Source: Roseiarcus sp963767245
GTDB taxonomy: Bacteria > Pseudomonadota > Alphaproteobacteria > Rhizobiales > Beijerinckiaceae
Direction of reading: 5' to 3'
Assembly (NCBI GenBank): GCA_963767245.1
Contig: CAVYDG010000019.1
Location: 31,060 to 95,059, forward strand
Length of the DNA: 64,000 bases
Shown: in pieces, positions 38,440 to 47,932 of the stretch
How the letters are laid out: each line of letters begins with the position of its first letter
Position numbering within the stretch: the stretch's first letter is position 1
Notes under the pieces: model-generated
Database searches by the model: none
What the model was told of the DNA's origin: nothing
What the model saw: only the letters and a program-made list of their open reading frames with translations
Program-made: the position numbers and the translations under genes

Positions 38440-38811
38440 TCAGTCCAGGGAAACACGTCGAGCGCCCGAATCTGACCCTGCCTCCGAGAGGAGAACGGAA
38501 TACATCGTGCTTGCCACCCAATCGTCTGCGTCCACGAACCCAATCCAACGGCCCTGCGCTGCTCCCATTCCCGCGTTCCTGGCGGAGGAGAGACCGCCGT
38601 TTGGCTTTGAGATCAGTTTAAGGGACTTCCTCTGCGGCGGAGTCAGGGATTCAACAATCTCTCGCGATTTGTCAGTTGAACCGTCGTCGACGACAATCAC
38701 CTCCATGCGCTCGACGGACTACACGAAAGGCGAGCGTTGGCACTGCTCGATGAAGGGTTCCACGTTCAAGGCGGGAACGATCAGGGAAACATAAGTCTCA
38801 TCAGGCTGGCG
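38440..38811 (-). pseudogene. GT2 N-terminal fragment (cassette copy A)
   Basis: The minus strand reads SLIVPALNVEPFIEQCQRS, then a TAG where copy B has Gln, then VEVIVVDDGSTD-like sequence and NGGLSSARNAGMGAAQGRW. About 120 residues of an N-terminal GT2 domain are present, then the sequence breaks near 38470. It is a diverged duplicate of 42.6-43.4 kb. Confidence 0.8.
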
Positions 38812-39216
38812 CTGATGCATAGTATTCTTAGTTTCCCCTCACTTTGCCGCCCGGCGCTCCCGGACGCGCCATGTTTGCCCAGGACCAGACCTGACGAGCC
38901 GACTTATCTCATGTCACGAACATGATCAACGACTGAGGCGTTGGCTTTGAGCCGCTGGCCGCCGCCTCGATAGGGTAAATGCGGCAGGTTGTCTCGCGTC
39001 TGATCGAAGACCACGGGCGATTTGTTTCTTGGCGATTGGGCGGCTGCCGCCCGGACGCCGGTTCAAGCCGGGGGGCGCCCGCCGGGTTGTCACATCGCGG
39101 TTTCTCGCTTATCAGCGCGCGGCCGGGCGGTATGCCCGGCAATCGTCGCCAGGATGGGGCTTCGGTTCGCGAGGGAAGAGGAGTGAAATTCGGCATCGCC
39201 ATCAATAAGGACTCGC

Positions 39217-40734
39217 GTGTCTGACCCGACCAGCATTGGCGCTGCGATTTTGCGCCACGCCGAATCTCGCCCGAATTCGACAGCCGTGGTCGCGACCGGT
39301 TTCGCGCCGCTCTCCTATCGCGGCCTCAGCGATTATCTCGCTCGCTGCGCGGCGCGGCTGCGTGAATCCGGCCTCGACCGCGACGCGCGGGTCGCCATCG
39401 CGCTTCCGAGCGGCGCGGATGGGGCTCTGGCGATCGTCGCGACCGCATGCGCCGCCGTCGCCGTGCCAATCGATACCCAACTGACTGCGCCTGAGATCGA
39501 CGGCCGGCTGGAGTTGCTTCGGCCGCGCGCAGTCATCGTCCCCGGAGACGGGCCTTCTCCCGCCCGCGAGGCGGCCATCGGCCGTGGCGTCGCAGTCATC
39601 GAGGCCGTTCGGGAAGGCCCCGGCAAGCTCGGCCTCGATCTGAGCGCTCCCAAGATCGGCGCCGCGGCGGCGGCTGGAGAACCCGACGCCGCCGCCACCG
39701 CCTTTATTCTGCAGACTTCGGGCACGACCGCCGGTCCGAAGCTGATCCCTTTCAGTCACAGGAACATGCTCGCAGCGGCGGCCAGAGTTCAATCGTGGTT
39801 CGGTCTGACTTCATCGGATCGCTGTCTCAGCGTGAGCCCGATCTGCTACTCGCACGGGCTCAAGGTGACCGTTTTCACGCCATTGATCACGGGAGGAAGC
39901 GTCGCATTTCCGCTCGGCCCGTCGTCGCTGGATGTCGACGAATGGCTTGGCGCTCTCAGGCCGACTTGGTATTCCGCCGGTCCGACGCTTCACCGGTTCA
40001 TGTTCGACAAGACGAAGCCGCTGTCGAACGTCAGATCGATCCATAGTCTGCGATTTGTCGTTTCCGGCGGCGCGCCGCTTACGCGGGAGGTGCGGGAAGG
40101 ACTTTCTTTCAGTTTGGGCGTGCCGGTTCTCGAACATTACGGCTCGAGCGAAGCGGCGCAGATTTCGGCCAACCTGCCTCCGCCGGGCCCGGCCAAGCCT
40201 GGGACGTGCGGCATTCCTGCCAAGGGCGCGGTCAAGATCGTCGCAGAGAGCGGACGCGAAGTTTCCGCCGGCGAGCACGGCGAGATCCTGCTCGGAGGGC
40301 CGACCGTGACATCGGGCTATCTCGAAGCCCCTGAGCTCAACCGTGATTCGTTCGTCGACGGCTGGTTTCGAACCGGCGATATCGGAAGCCTCGATGCGGA
40401 AGGCTTTCTCACCATTCATGGCCGCAAGACCGAGATGATCAATCGGGGCGGCGAGAAAATCTCGCCGGCGGAGGTCGACGACGCGTTGCAGCGCCATCCC
40501 GATGTCGCAGAGGCTGCCGCGTTTGCCGTGCCCCACCCGCGCCTAGGGGAGGACGTCGCGGCGGCTGTTGTTCTGAGAGAAGGAGCGACGGTGACGGCGC
40601 TCAAACTGCGCGAGTTCCTGTTGCCAAGCCTGGCGCAATTCAAGATCCCACGCCGGATTGTCTTTGTCGATCGACTGCCAAAAGGGGCGACCGGCAAGGT
40701 CCAGCGTCAGCGCCTTGTGGAGGGATTGAAATGA
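39217..40734 (+). CDS. Stand-alone adenylate-forming enzyme (acyl/aryl-CoA ligase-like), copy A
   Basis: The product has 505 residues from a GTG at 39217. Core motifs are intact: FILQTSGTTAGPKLIPF (ATP-binding loop), VSGGAPLTREVREGL, EHYGSSEA, GWFRTGDIGSLD, GRKTEMINRGGEKISP and the C-terminal lysine in PKGATGKVQRQRL. It activates a carboxylic acid as AMP ester and passes it to CoA or a carrier protein; the acid is unknown. Its stop overlaps an ATG (ATGA), but the carrier-thioesterase gene that should follow is deleted here. Copy B at 43.8 kb is very similar. Confidence 0.88.
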   Translation: MSDPTSIGAAILRHAESRPNSTAVVATGFAPLSYRGLSDYLARCAARLRESGLDRDARVAIALPSGADGALAIVATACAAVAVPIDTQLTAPEIDGRLELLRPRAVIVPGDGPSPAREAAIGRGVAVIEAVREGPGKLGLDLSAPKIGAAAAAGEPDAAATAFILQTSGTTAGPKLIPFSHRNMLAAAARVQSWFGLTSSDRCLSVSPICYSHGLKVTVFTPLITGGSVAFPLGPSSLDVDEWLGALRPTWYSAGPTLHRFMFDKTKPLSNVRSIHSLRFVVSGGAPLTREVREGLSFSLGVPVLEHYGSSEAAQISANLPPPGPAKPGTCGIPAKGAVKIVAESGREVSAGEHGEILLGGPTVTSGYLEAPELNRDSFVDGWFRTGDIGSLDAEGFLTIHGRKTEMINRGGEKISPAEVDDALQRHPDVAEAAAFAVPHPRLGEDVAAAVVLREGATVTALKLREFLLPSLAQFKIPRRIVFVDRLPKGATGKVQRQRLVEGLK

Positions 40735-40910
40735 TCGGCGAACCTTGGGGACGGGTCAGACCGGCTATATTCGGAAATACTCCGGATTTGGAGCAGGCTC
40801 CTCGAGTCATCGGACCTCTCGATTGGCGGAGGCGCTGCGGCCCGGCCCAAGGACACGCAGCTTCGAGAATGATGGAGCGCGCATCAGATCATTATGCGCA
40901 AAAGCGGTAA
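40731..40910 (+). pseudogene. Remnant of the carrier-protein gene in cassette copy A
   Basis: The ATGA overlap is preserved and the first 100 bases still align with the start of the carrier-thioesterase gene of copy B (GCAGGCTCCT/CGGACCTCTCGATT against GCAGGCTCTT/CGGATCTCACTATC). The phosphopantetheine site and the entire thioesterase are gone, replaced by sequence leading straight to the methyltransferase start. Confidence 0.65.
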
Positions 40911-40943
40911 GATTGAGTCCCGGAGAGATTGAGACGACGAAAG

Positions 40944-41117
40944 ATGGATAGCTGGGACAATCCCGCCTACGAGGCTGCGCTGGCTTACCAGAAGACTGCG
41001 GCGCTCGCGGCGGCCGTAAAGCTCAACGTGATCCCCTTGATGGGCGGCGGCGCCGCGACCAGCGACGCCCTGGCGGAGAAAACCACCACTTCAAGCCGCG
41101 GGATGCGGATTCTGTGC
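40944..41117 (+). pseudogene. O-methyltransferase N-terminal fragment (cassette copy A)
   Basis: From ATG 40944 the frame reads MDSWDNPAYEAALAYQKTAA, LAAAVKLNVIPLMGGGAA, then SSRGMRILC and breaks. This is the dimerisation domain of a small-molecule O-methyltransferase, duplicated at 46.7 kb. The SAM-binding domain is missing. Confidence 0.75.
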
Positions 41118-41435
41118 GTAGCCGAAGAATGCCCGAGCCGCCTAAATCTGTCTGCCCCCCGCAACGCTTCGAGCGCCTAAACCTGATCCCATTCGGCGGA
41201 ATCTTCGTTGTGAGGACATGCGCAAATCGGCTGATTACTTGCGCCCTCGCAATGAAGAACCGTCGCAGAATGTCCGAGCTCGCCACCTTCTTTGCGCGTT
41301 GGGATGCGACCAACGTTCGCGCGAATTCGGCAAAGAGGTCCGCATTTCCGTAAAGTTGAAGGTCAACCGCCGTCGTTATCCGTGGATCGTCCCCAAACTT
41401 CTGGCGAAAACGCGTAAGGCTGCGATTAACCGCTA
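41118..41435. other. Stretch with an unassigned minus-strand frame
   Basis: The minus strand encodes VNRSLTRFRQKFGDDPRITT, VDLQLYGNADLFAEFARTL and ILRRFFIARAQVISRF. This reads like real protein but fits no family I recognise. It has no start and lies between the truncated methyltransferase and an IS630 gene. Confidence 0.35.
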
Positions 41436-42497
41436 TTAAGCGAGAACCCGAAAATCGGCGCGGTGGATGACGCGGAAATTGTCGGTGATTCGGTCGCAGA
41501 ACCGCTTCCATTGTCTGGGCACGGTATGCCGGAGGAACTTGACGACCTCCCGGCGGAACTCGGTGAAGGTCTTGTGGTCCCGGTTGTAGGTGACGTTTTC
41601 GTGCATCAGGGCCCACAACCGTTCGATGGGATCGAGATGGGGACAGTAGGGCGGAAGGAAGCGCAGAACGACTTTGCGCCCGGCCTTCGCAAGCCACTCC
41701 TTGACGACGCCGGCTTTGTGATAACTGGCGTTGTCGACAAAGACATGAATGAGGCGCATCGCGGTATGCGTGCCCTCGATCTCGCCCAATAGCTTGATGA
41801 AGCTCAGCGCGTCGACCTTCTCGACGGCGAGAATTTGCGTCTGGCCGGTTTCAAGATTGATGGCGCCGTGGATGTTGAGCCGCTCACGGCCCGTCGTCTG
41901 CTCCACCGCGACGGCGACGTCCTTGCGGGCCCAGCAGCGGGCCGGCCTTACCTGATGGGTCGGATGAACCGCATCGATGAAGACGACGGCCTCGTCGGCG
42001 CCCATCGTGTTGAGCAGGTTCTCGTATTGATCGATGAAGGCCTGCTGTCTGGCGTCGTCAAGGCCGCGCGGCATGGCCTCCGGCTTGCGGTAGTCGAAGC
42101 CCAGACGGTGCAGCAAGGCGATCAGGCCGGAACGGCTATAGCTTTGGCCGAAGGTCCGTTTCAGGAAGGCCGCGATCTCTCGGATGCTGCGGGGACAGTG
42201 GGTGTCGACCCACTCGCTTAACGCGCTTTCCCGCTCGCTGCTGAGGCGGCCGCTGCTGCCTTCGTAGCCAAATGTCTTCAGCCCCTCAACCCCGCCTTGC
42301 TCGTAAGCGCGATGCCAGTTGCGGACCGTATCGTCGTCCAGCAGCAAAGCCGCCGCGACACGCTCGCAGCTCCAGCCCTGGTCGAGAAGGACGATGGCGT
42401 TCGCCCGGCGGGCCACGCGATGCTCCGCAAGTCCATCCCGCGCAAGCCCGGTCAGGGCTCGTCGGTCCTCAGCCGACAGAAAACCGCCACGAATCAC
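41436..42497 (-). CDS. IS630-family transposase, intact
   Basis: The product has 353 residues. The N-terminal HTH (WSCERVAAALLLDDDTVRNW) is followed by the DDE core: FIDAVHPTH, HVFVDNASYHKAG and PPYCPHLDPIERLW. It belongs to a different subgroup from the element at 26.9 kb. Clear terminal repeats were not resolved by eye. It separates the two copies of the duplicated cassette and is one of the few intact transposase genes here. Confidence 0.9.
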   Translation of the reverse strand: MIRGGFLSAEDRRALTGLARDGLAEHRVARRANAIVLLDQGWSCERVAAALLLDDDTVRNWHRAYEQGGVEGLKTFGYEGSSGRLSSERESALSEWVDTHCPRSIREIAAFLKRTFGQSYSRSGLIALLHRLGFDYRKPEAMPRGLDDARQQAFIDQYENLLNTMGADEAVVFIDAVHPTHQVRPARCWARKDVAVAVEQTTGRERLNIHGAINLETGQTQILAVEKVDALSFIKLLGEIEGTHTAMRLIHVFVDNASYHKAGVVKEWLAKAGRKVVLRFLPPYCPHLDPIERLWALMHENVTYNRDHKTFTEFRREVVKFLRHTVPRQWKRFCDRITDNFRVIHRADFRVLA

Positions 42498-42544
42498 ACC
42501 CCCAGCCGAATCCTGTTCGCCCGCAACGTCAACAAGTTTCTCGG

Positions 42545-43427
42545 CTCCTCAATGAGTCGGAGTAGAGCAGGAAATTTCAGAGCAATCCTCGTGGCGCCGC
42601 TGGCTAGCTTTTCCCTATGTTCATCGCTCATTTGCCCGCAGTTCCACAGCATGTACCAGCCTTGGACGTAAATGAAGTTTGCCCACAGCTCCACGCTTGC
42701 GAAATGATCCACAGCTCGTCGACGATCATATTGAGGACAAGCAAAACGTCCAGAACCGTATGGTCCTTGCGACCGGTGATCTGTCCCTCTCGCGGCCAAC
42801 TCGATAGAAATACATCGGCTCGTAGACCAATACAGCGAGATTCGTTCTGAACAATAGTTGGTAGTTTGCTATGAGGTCCTCGAAGATGACCCCTTCGACA
42901 AAGGTAACCCCGATCCTATCGAGGAATTCCCGCTTATAAAGTCTTCGGCCTAGGTGAAGATCCAGCGGGAAGAGATCCGGGCAATTGCGCGGAATGACAT
43001 GGCGGCCGTGCAAGGCAATGAACTCGTTCAAGCCCGCAATGTCGCGGGATGGCGATTGGGCGCCTGACGTCGAATCTACATCCACCCCGGTCGCGATCGC
43101 CACGTCAGCGCCGGCGCTTTCCGCCTCCGCCGAGAGAACGGAGTACATTGTGCTGGCCACCCAATCGTCTGCGTCCACGAACCCAATCCAGCGGCCCTGC
43201 GCTGCTCTTATTCCCGCGTTCCTGGCCGAGGAGAGACCGCCGTTTGGCTTTGTAATCAGATTAAAGGACTTCCCCTCCGGCGGAGTCAGGGATTCGACAA
43301 CCTCACGCGTTTTGTCGGTTGAACCGTCGTCGACGACGATAATCTCCGTGCGCTCGACGGACTGCTCGAAAAGCGAGCGTAGGCACTGCTCGATGAAGAG
43401 TTCCACGTTGAAGGCGGGAACGATCAC
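42545..43427 (-). pseudogene. GT2 glycosyltransferase (cassette copy B), frameshifted C-terminus
   Basis: From GTG 43427 the frame encodes MIVPAFNVELFIEQCLRSLF, EIIVVDDGSTDKTREV, GLSSARNAGIRAAQGRWIGF, VDADDWVA and GVIFEDLIANYQLLF, a GT2 of the capsule type. The frame ends early at 42726. The natural continuation (GRKDHTVLDVLLVLNMIVD, then LWANFIYVQGWYMLWNCGQM) lies in the two other frames and runs to about 42545. Two indels separate it from an intact enzyme of about 290 residues. Confidence 0.75.
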
Positions 43428-43838
43428 CGAAACATAAGTCTCATCAGGCTGGCGCTGATGCCTGGTATTCTTAGATTTCCCTTACTGTGCGCCCGGCGAG
43501 CCGGACTTATCTCAAGTCACGAACATGATCAACGATTGCGGCGTTGGCCTTGAGCGGCCGATCGGACGCTCCAAAAGCGCAAAATCCGTTGGGCAGTCTC
43601 GAGTCCTGTCAAAGACCACAAGCGGCTTGCTTCTGGGCGATTGTGAGGAGGCCGCCCCGACGCCGTTGAAGCCGGGGCCGCGCCTAAGGGTTGTCAGGTC
43701 GCGCTTTCTCGCCTATCAGCGCGCGTCCGGGCGATCCGCCCGGCGATCATTTTCAAGCGCCCGCCTCCGGCGTGCAAGGACATTGGGTCTGGAGAGGATT
43801 GGGAATGGATTCGCAAATCGCGATTGTCGAGGGCTTCG

Positions 43839-45356
43839 GTGACTAGCCCGGCCAACATTGGCGCGGCGATTTTGCGCCACGCCAAATCTCGCCCCGAGTC
43901 GACGGCCATGGTCGCGACCGGCTTCGAGCCGTTGTCCTACCGTGACTTGCGCGACTTTATCGGTTGCACTGCAACACGTCTACGTGAATCCGGCTTCGAT
44001 CGAAGCGCTCGAATAGCTGTCGCACTTCCGAGCAGCGCCCACGCCGCCTTGGCGATCGTCGCCACCGCCAGCGCCGCTGTGACAGCGCCGATCGATACGC
44101 AACTGACCGCGCCGGAGATCGACCGGCGGTTGGCCTCGCTCCGGGTGCGCGCGGTTATCGTGCCCGGGGATGGGCCTTCGGCCACGCGTGACGTGGCTTT
44201 GGGCCGTGGCATCGCTGTCATCAAGGCCAACAGCGAAGGCCCCGGTAAGCTCGGATTGAATTTCAGCTCTTCTGAGGTTGGCCTCGGGGCTTCGGCCGAG
44301 GAACCCGATGTCGCGGCAATCGCCTTTATTTTGCAAACTTCGGGCACCACCGCCATACCGAAGCTGATCCCCTTTAGCCATGGGAACATGCTCGCGGCGG
44401 CGGCCAGAGTGCAATCGTGGTTCGGTCTGACGCCAGCGGACCGCTGTCTCAGCGTGAGCCCGATCTGCTACTCGCACGGGCTCAAGGTGACCGTTTTTAC
44501 GCCATTGATCACGGGAGGAAGCGTCGCATTTCCGCTCAGCCCGTCGTCGCTGGATGTCGATGAGTGGCTTGGCGCTCTCAGGCCCACATGGTATTCCGGC
44601 GCCCCGACGCGTCACCGGTTCATGCTCGACAAGACGAAGCCGCTGTCGAACGTCCGATCGATCCATACTCTGCGATTTGTCGTTTCCGGCGGCGCGCCCC
44701 TAACGCGCGAGGTGCGGGAGGGACTTTCTGGCGCGTTGGGCGTGCCCGTTCTGGAGGAGTATGGTTCAAGCGAAGCCGCGCAGATTTCAGCGAACCTGCC
44801 CCCGCCGGGGCCGGCCAGGCCGGGGACGTGCGGCATTCCTCCGAAGGGTACAGTTAAAATCGTTGCTGAGAGCGGATGCGAGGTTTCCGCCGGCGAACGC
44901 GGCGAGATCCTGCTGCGAGGGCCGACCGTAACATCAGGCTACCTCGACGCGCCTGAGCTCAACTCAACCTCCTTCGTGGACGGCTGGTTTCGAACCGGCG
45001 ACATCGGAAGCCTTGACGCGGACGGTTTCCTCACCCTTCATGGCCGCAAGACCGAGATGATCAATCGCGGCGGCGAGAAAATTTCGCCGGCAGAGGTCGA
45101 CGAGGCGTTGCAACTTCACCCCGAAGTCGCGGAGGTCGCCGCGTTTGCGGTGCCCCACCCGCGCCTCGGCGAGGACGTTGCCGCCGCGGTGGTGCTGATA
45201 GAAGGAGCCACGGTGACGCCGCTCGAACTGCGCAAGTTTCTGTTGCCGAGCCTGGCGCAATTCAAGATTCCACGCCGGATTGTCTTTGTCGATCGCCTGC
45301 CAAAAGGCGCCACCGGGAAAGTCCAGCGTCTGCGTCTTGCGGAGGGGTTGAAATGA
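43839..45356 (+). CDS. Stand-alone adenylate-forming enzyme, copy B
   Basis: The product has 505 residues if started at GTG 43839, exactly the length of copy A; a TTG at 43824 is less likely. It shares all motifs with copy A (FILQTSGTTAIPKLIPF, GGAPLTREVREGL, GYLDAPELN, RTGDIGSLDADGFL, PKGATGKVQRLRL) with scattered substitutions. It overlaps the carrier-thioesterase gene by ATGA, indicating that the activated acid is handed to that carrier. The substrate is unknown. Confidence 0.9.
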   Translation: MTSPANIGAAILRHAKSRPESTAMVATGFEPLSYRDLRDFIGCTATRLRESGFDRSARIAVALPSSAHAALAIVATASAAVTAPIDTQLTAPEIDRRLASLRVRAVIVPGDGPSATRDVALGRGIAVIKANSEGPGKLGLNFSSSEVGLGASAEEPDVAAIAFILQTSGTTAIPKLIPFSHGNMLAAAARVQSWFGLTPADRCLSVSPICYSHGLKVTVFTPLITGGSVAFPLSPSSLDVDEWLGALRPTWYSGAPTRHRFMLDKTKPLSNVRSIHTLRFVVSGGAPLTREVREGLSGALGVPVLEEYGSSEAAQISANLPPPGPARPGTCGIPPKGTVKIVAESGCEVSAGERGEILLRGPTVTSGYLDAPELNSTSFVDGWFRTGDIGSLDADGFLTLHGRKTEMINRGGEKISPAEVDEALQLHPEVAEVAAFAVPHPRLGEDVAAAVVLIEGATVTPLELRKFLLPSLAQFKIPRRIVFVDRLPKGATGKVQRLRLAEGLK

Positions 45357-46489
45357 CGAAGGAATCGGTTGTCGACGGGCTAGACCAGCTGCGTGCGGAC
45401 ATACGCGGGATTTGCAGCAGGCTCTTGAAGTCGACGGATCTCACTATCGATGATGATTTCTTCGACAAGGGAGGCGATTCCCTCCTGGCGACGGAGCTCA
45501 TGCTCGAACTGCGGCAGCTGACCGGGAAAGCGTTGCCCGATAGCTTGCTATTCGAGAGCTCCACGGTCAGATCGCTCGCTCAGAGGCTCAGCGAGAAGGA
45601 GACTCCGCGGTTGAAGGCGGCGGTTCGGGTCGGCGCGGCGTCCGATGGTGCCACGCCGCTGCTGTTTTTCCATGGCGACTGGACGAGAGGCGGATTCTAC
45701 GTCGAGCATCTTGCTCGGAAGTTGGGACCGGAAATTTCGCTCATCGCCGTTGCTCCCCATGGACCTGGGGGCGAGCCGATTCCGCCTTCGATCGAAGCCA
45801 TGGCGGCCGATCGATTGCCGGCAATTTTGGAGGCGCAGCCGACGGGGCCCTACCGACTGGCCGGGCACTGTGTCGGGGGAATCGTGGCGCTCGAAACAGC
45901 GCGGCTGTTGATGAGGATGAACCATCAGGTGGAGACGGTCATCATGATCGATTCCCCTTGGCTGATCGATGGGGAGGTATTGAAGAGTCCCGCGAGGGGC
46001 GCCGGGAGACGGGGACGCAGGAGCGCACGAGCTGTTCGCGGCGCTCGGTGATGACATACCAGTTCGACCTTCTGTCCCCGAGATCGACTGGGGCTATGAA
46101 CCCTACAGCGAGCGCTTGGCTGCATATTCTCCGACCCCGCTTGCGGTGCGCCTGCTCGTCATAGCGGGCGAACTTGATGGTCGACTCTGGGCTCGGCTAA
46201 GCGGCGACGCCACGTGCAGGAGACCCATGCAGCCCATTTCGATCTGGTGACAAGCCGGATCAACGAGCTCGCTGGCAGGCTGAGGTCTTGGATATCCGGC
46301 AACGCGTCGCTCGGCATGAGCGAGCCCCGTCCTCTCCCTCCGACCTCGAAAGATGAAACTTCTTCCGCCGGTTCGAGGAAACGGGAATCGCAACAATCGC
46401 CCTCTCGGGAGCATGAGGATAAAGCTCTCGCGCCCGGTATGAGCAACAAAGAAATCCCGCCGCCGACTTATTGGCGCAACGAAACATGA
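45353..46489 (+). pseudogene. Peptidyl/acyl carrier protein - thioesterase didomain, frameshifted
   Basis: Residues 1-85 are a carrier domain with the phosphopantetheine site FDKGGDSLLATEL. Residues 100-225 are a thioesterase: LFFHGDWTRGG and RLAGHCVGGIVALETA, with Cys in place of the usual Ser nucleophile. The first frame stops at 46051. The natural sequence continues in another frame (FAALGDDIPVRPSVPEIDWG, SERLAAYSPTP) and then, after a second shift near 46210, HFDLVTSRINELAGRLRSWI. With two repairs it is a complete two-domain protein that would load, and release or transfer, the acid activated by copy B. Confidence 0.75.
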
Positions 46490-46698
46490 ATCTCTTCCGC
46501 GCCGCCTGAGACGGTTCTTCAATTATGCGCGCAGATGAAACAGGCAGCGCGAGTTAGGCGAGTGCGGCGGCTTCCGCTTGGGCCTTGGTGTTTCTAATCC
46601 GAACGCCGCGTCGTCCCAAATCGCTCAAGGACGTTGTGGGTAATTTGGGCGGCGGCGCGACTTAGCACGCCTTCCCCGCAGAGATTTGAGACCACAAG

Positions 46699-47698
46699 AT
46701 GGATAGCTGGGAGAACCTCGTCTACGACGCGATGCTGGCCTACCGAAAGACCGCGGCGCTCACGGCGGCCGTAAAGCTCGAATCGTCACATTGATTGGCG
46801 GCGGCGCCGTGTCCAGCGACGCCCTGGCGGAGAAGACCGCCAGCTTCAAGCCGCGGGATGCGGATTCTGTGCGACTTTCTCACCATAATGGGTCTGCTAA
46901 CCAAGCAGCATGGAGCCTATAGCGCCACCGAGCCGGCGAGGAGATATCTCGATCGCTCCTCACCGGCGTGGATCGGCGGCTCGATCGAATTCTTCGCCGC
47001 CCCCGAAATGGTGCGCCTCGTGCTCGACGACCCGGTTTCCTACGTAAGACATGGCGGGTCCGCCGGGCTTGCGCACCTCGCGCCAGACCATCCGATCTGG
47101 CTCCGGCTTCGCTAAGGCGATGAGTTCCGATGGCACGCATCGCAGCCAAGCGCGCCGCTGTCTATCTTGCTGCACGGCGGGCGCCCGCGACCGTTCTGGA
47201 CGTGGCGGCCGGGCACGGGTTCTATGGCATCGAGCTGGCGAAGGCGTTCCCGGAAGCAGTCGTAACGGCTGTGGATTGGCCGAGCGTTCTCGAGCTGGCG
47301 TCCGCCAACGCCACGGGACTCTGGCGTCGGCGAGCGCTTCCGCGTGGTTGCGGGAAATGCGTTCGAGGTGGATTGGGGAGGCGAATTCGATCTCGTCATA
47401 CTGGCGAATTTCCTCCACCACTTCAGCCCGGAGGAGTGCGCGACGATCCTGCGGAAGGTGAAATCAAGCCTGTCCCCACATAGGACGAGCCTGCGCCGTC
47501 GATTTCGTTCCTAATGAAGACCGTGTTTCGCCGCCGATGCAGGCCATGTTTGCTTTTTCGATGCTGGCGACGACCCCCGGCGGCGACGCATGGACGCTGA
47601 GCGAGCTTGACGAAATTGCAAAGGCGGCAGGCTTCCGGGGGGCGACCGCTCGCCCTCTTCGGCCAACGCCACAGTCGCTGATCATGTTCGAAACCTGA
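46699..47698 (+). pseudogene. Small-molecule O-methyltransferase (cassette copy B), several frameshifts
   Basis: Start ATG 46699 (MDSWENLVYDAMLAYRKTAA). Following the homology requires about five one-base shifts (near 46783, 46840, 47105, 47318 and 47478). The order is dimerisation domain (GMRILCDFLTIMGLLTKQ), SAM motif I ATVLDVAAGHGFYGIEL, GEFDLVILANFLHHFSPEE and RACAVDFVPNEDRVSPPMQA, ending SLIMFET at 47698. This is the full O-methyltransferase architecture of about 330 residues seen in natural-product and bacteriochlorophyll-type methyltransferases, but no single frame covers it. Confidence 0.75.
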
Positions 47699-47932
47699 GC
47701 AGACCAGCGCGATCCACAGTGTCGAGCCAATCGCCCTTCTTGGTGACAACCCATCGGCGCTTCATCGAATTGCCAATGCCAAATTGCCCCATTAAAAGCA
47801 GTTTGTACGTTCGCAGCCGCCATTGGCGCAGATCCGGTCCCATACTGTAGGGAGGGAAGTCATTCTGATTCCGTTGAACCTGGGCGACGGCACGACGTCA
47901 ATTCTCAAGCGCGTCAGTGCCGGCGGAGGCCG

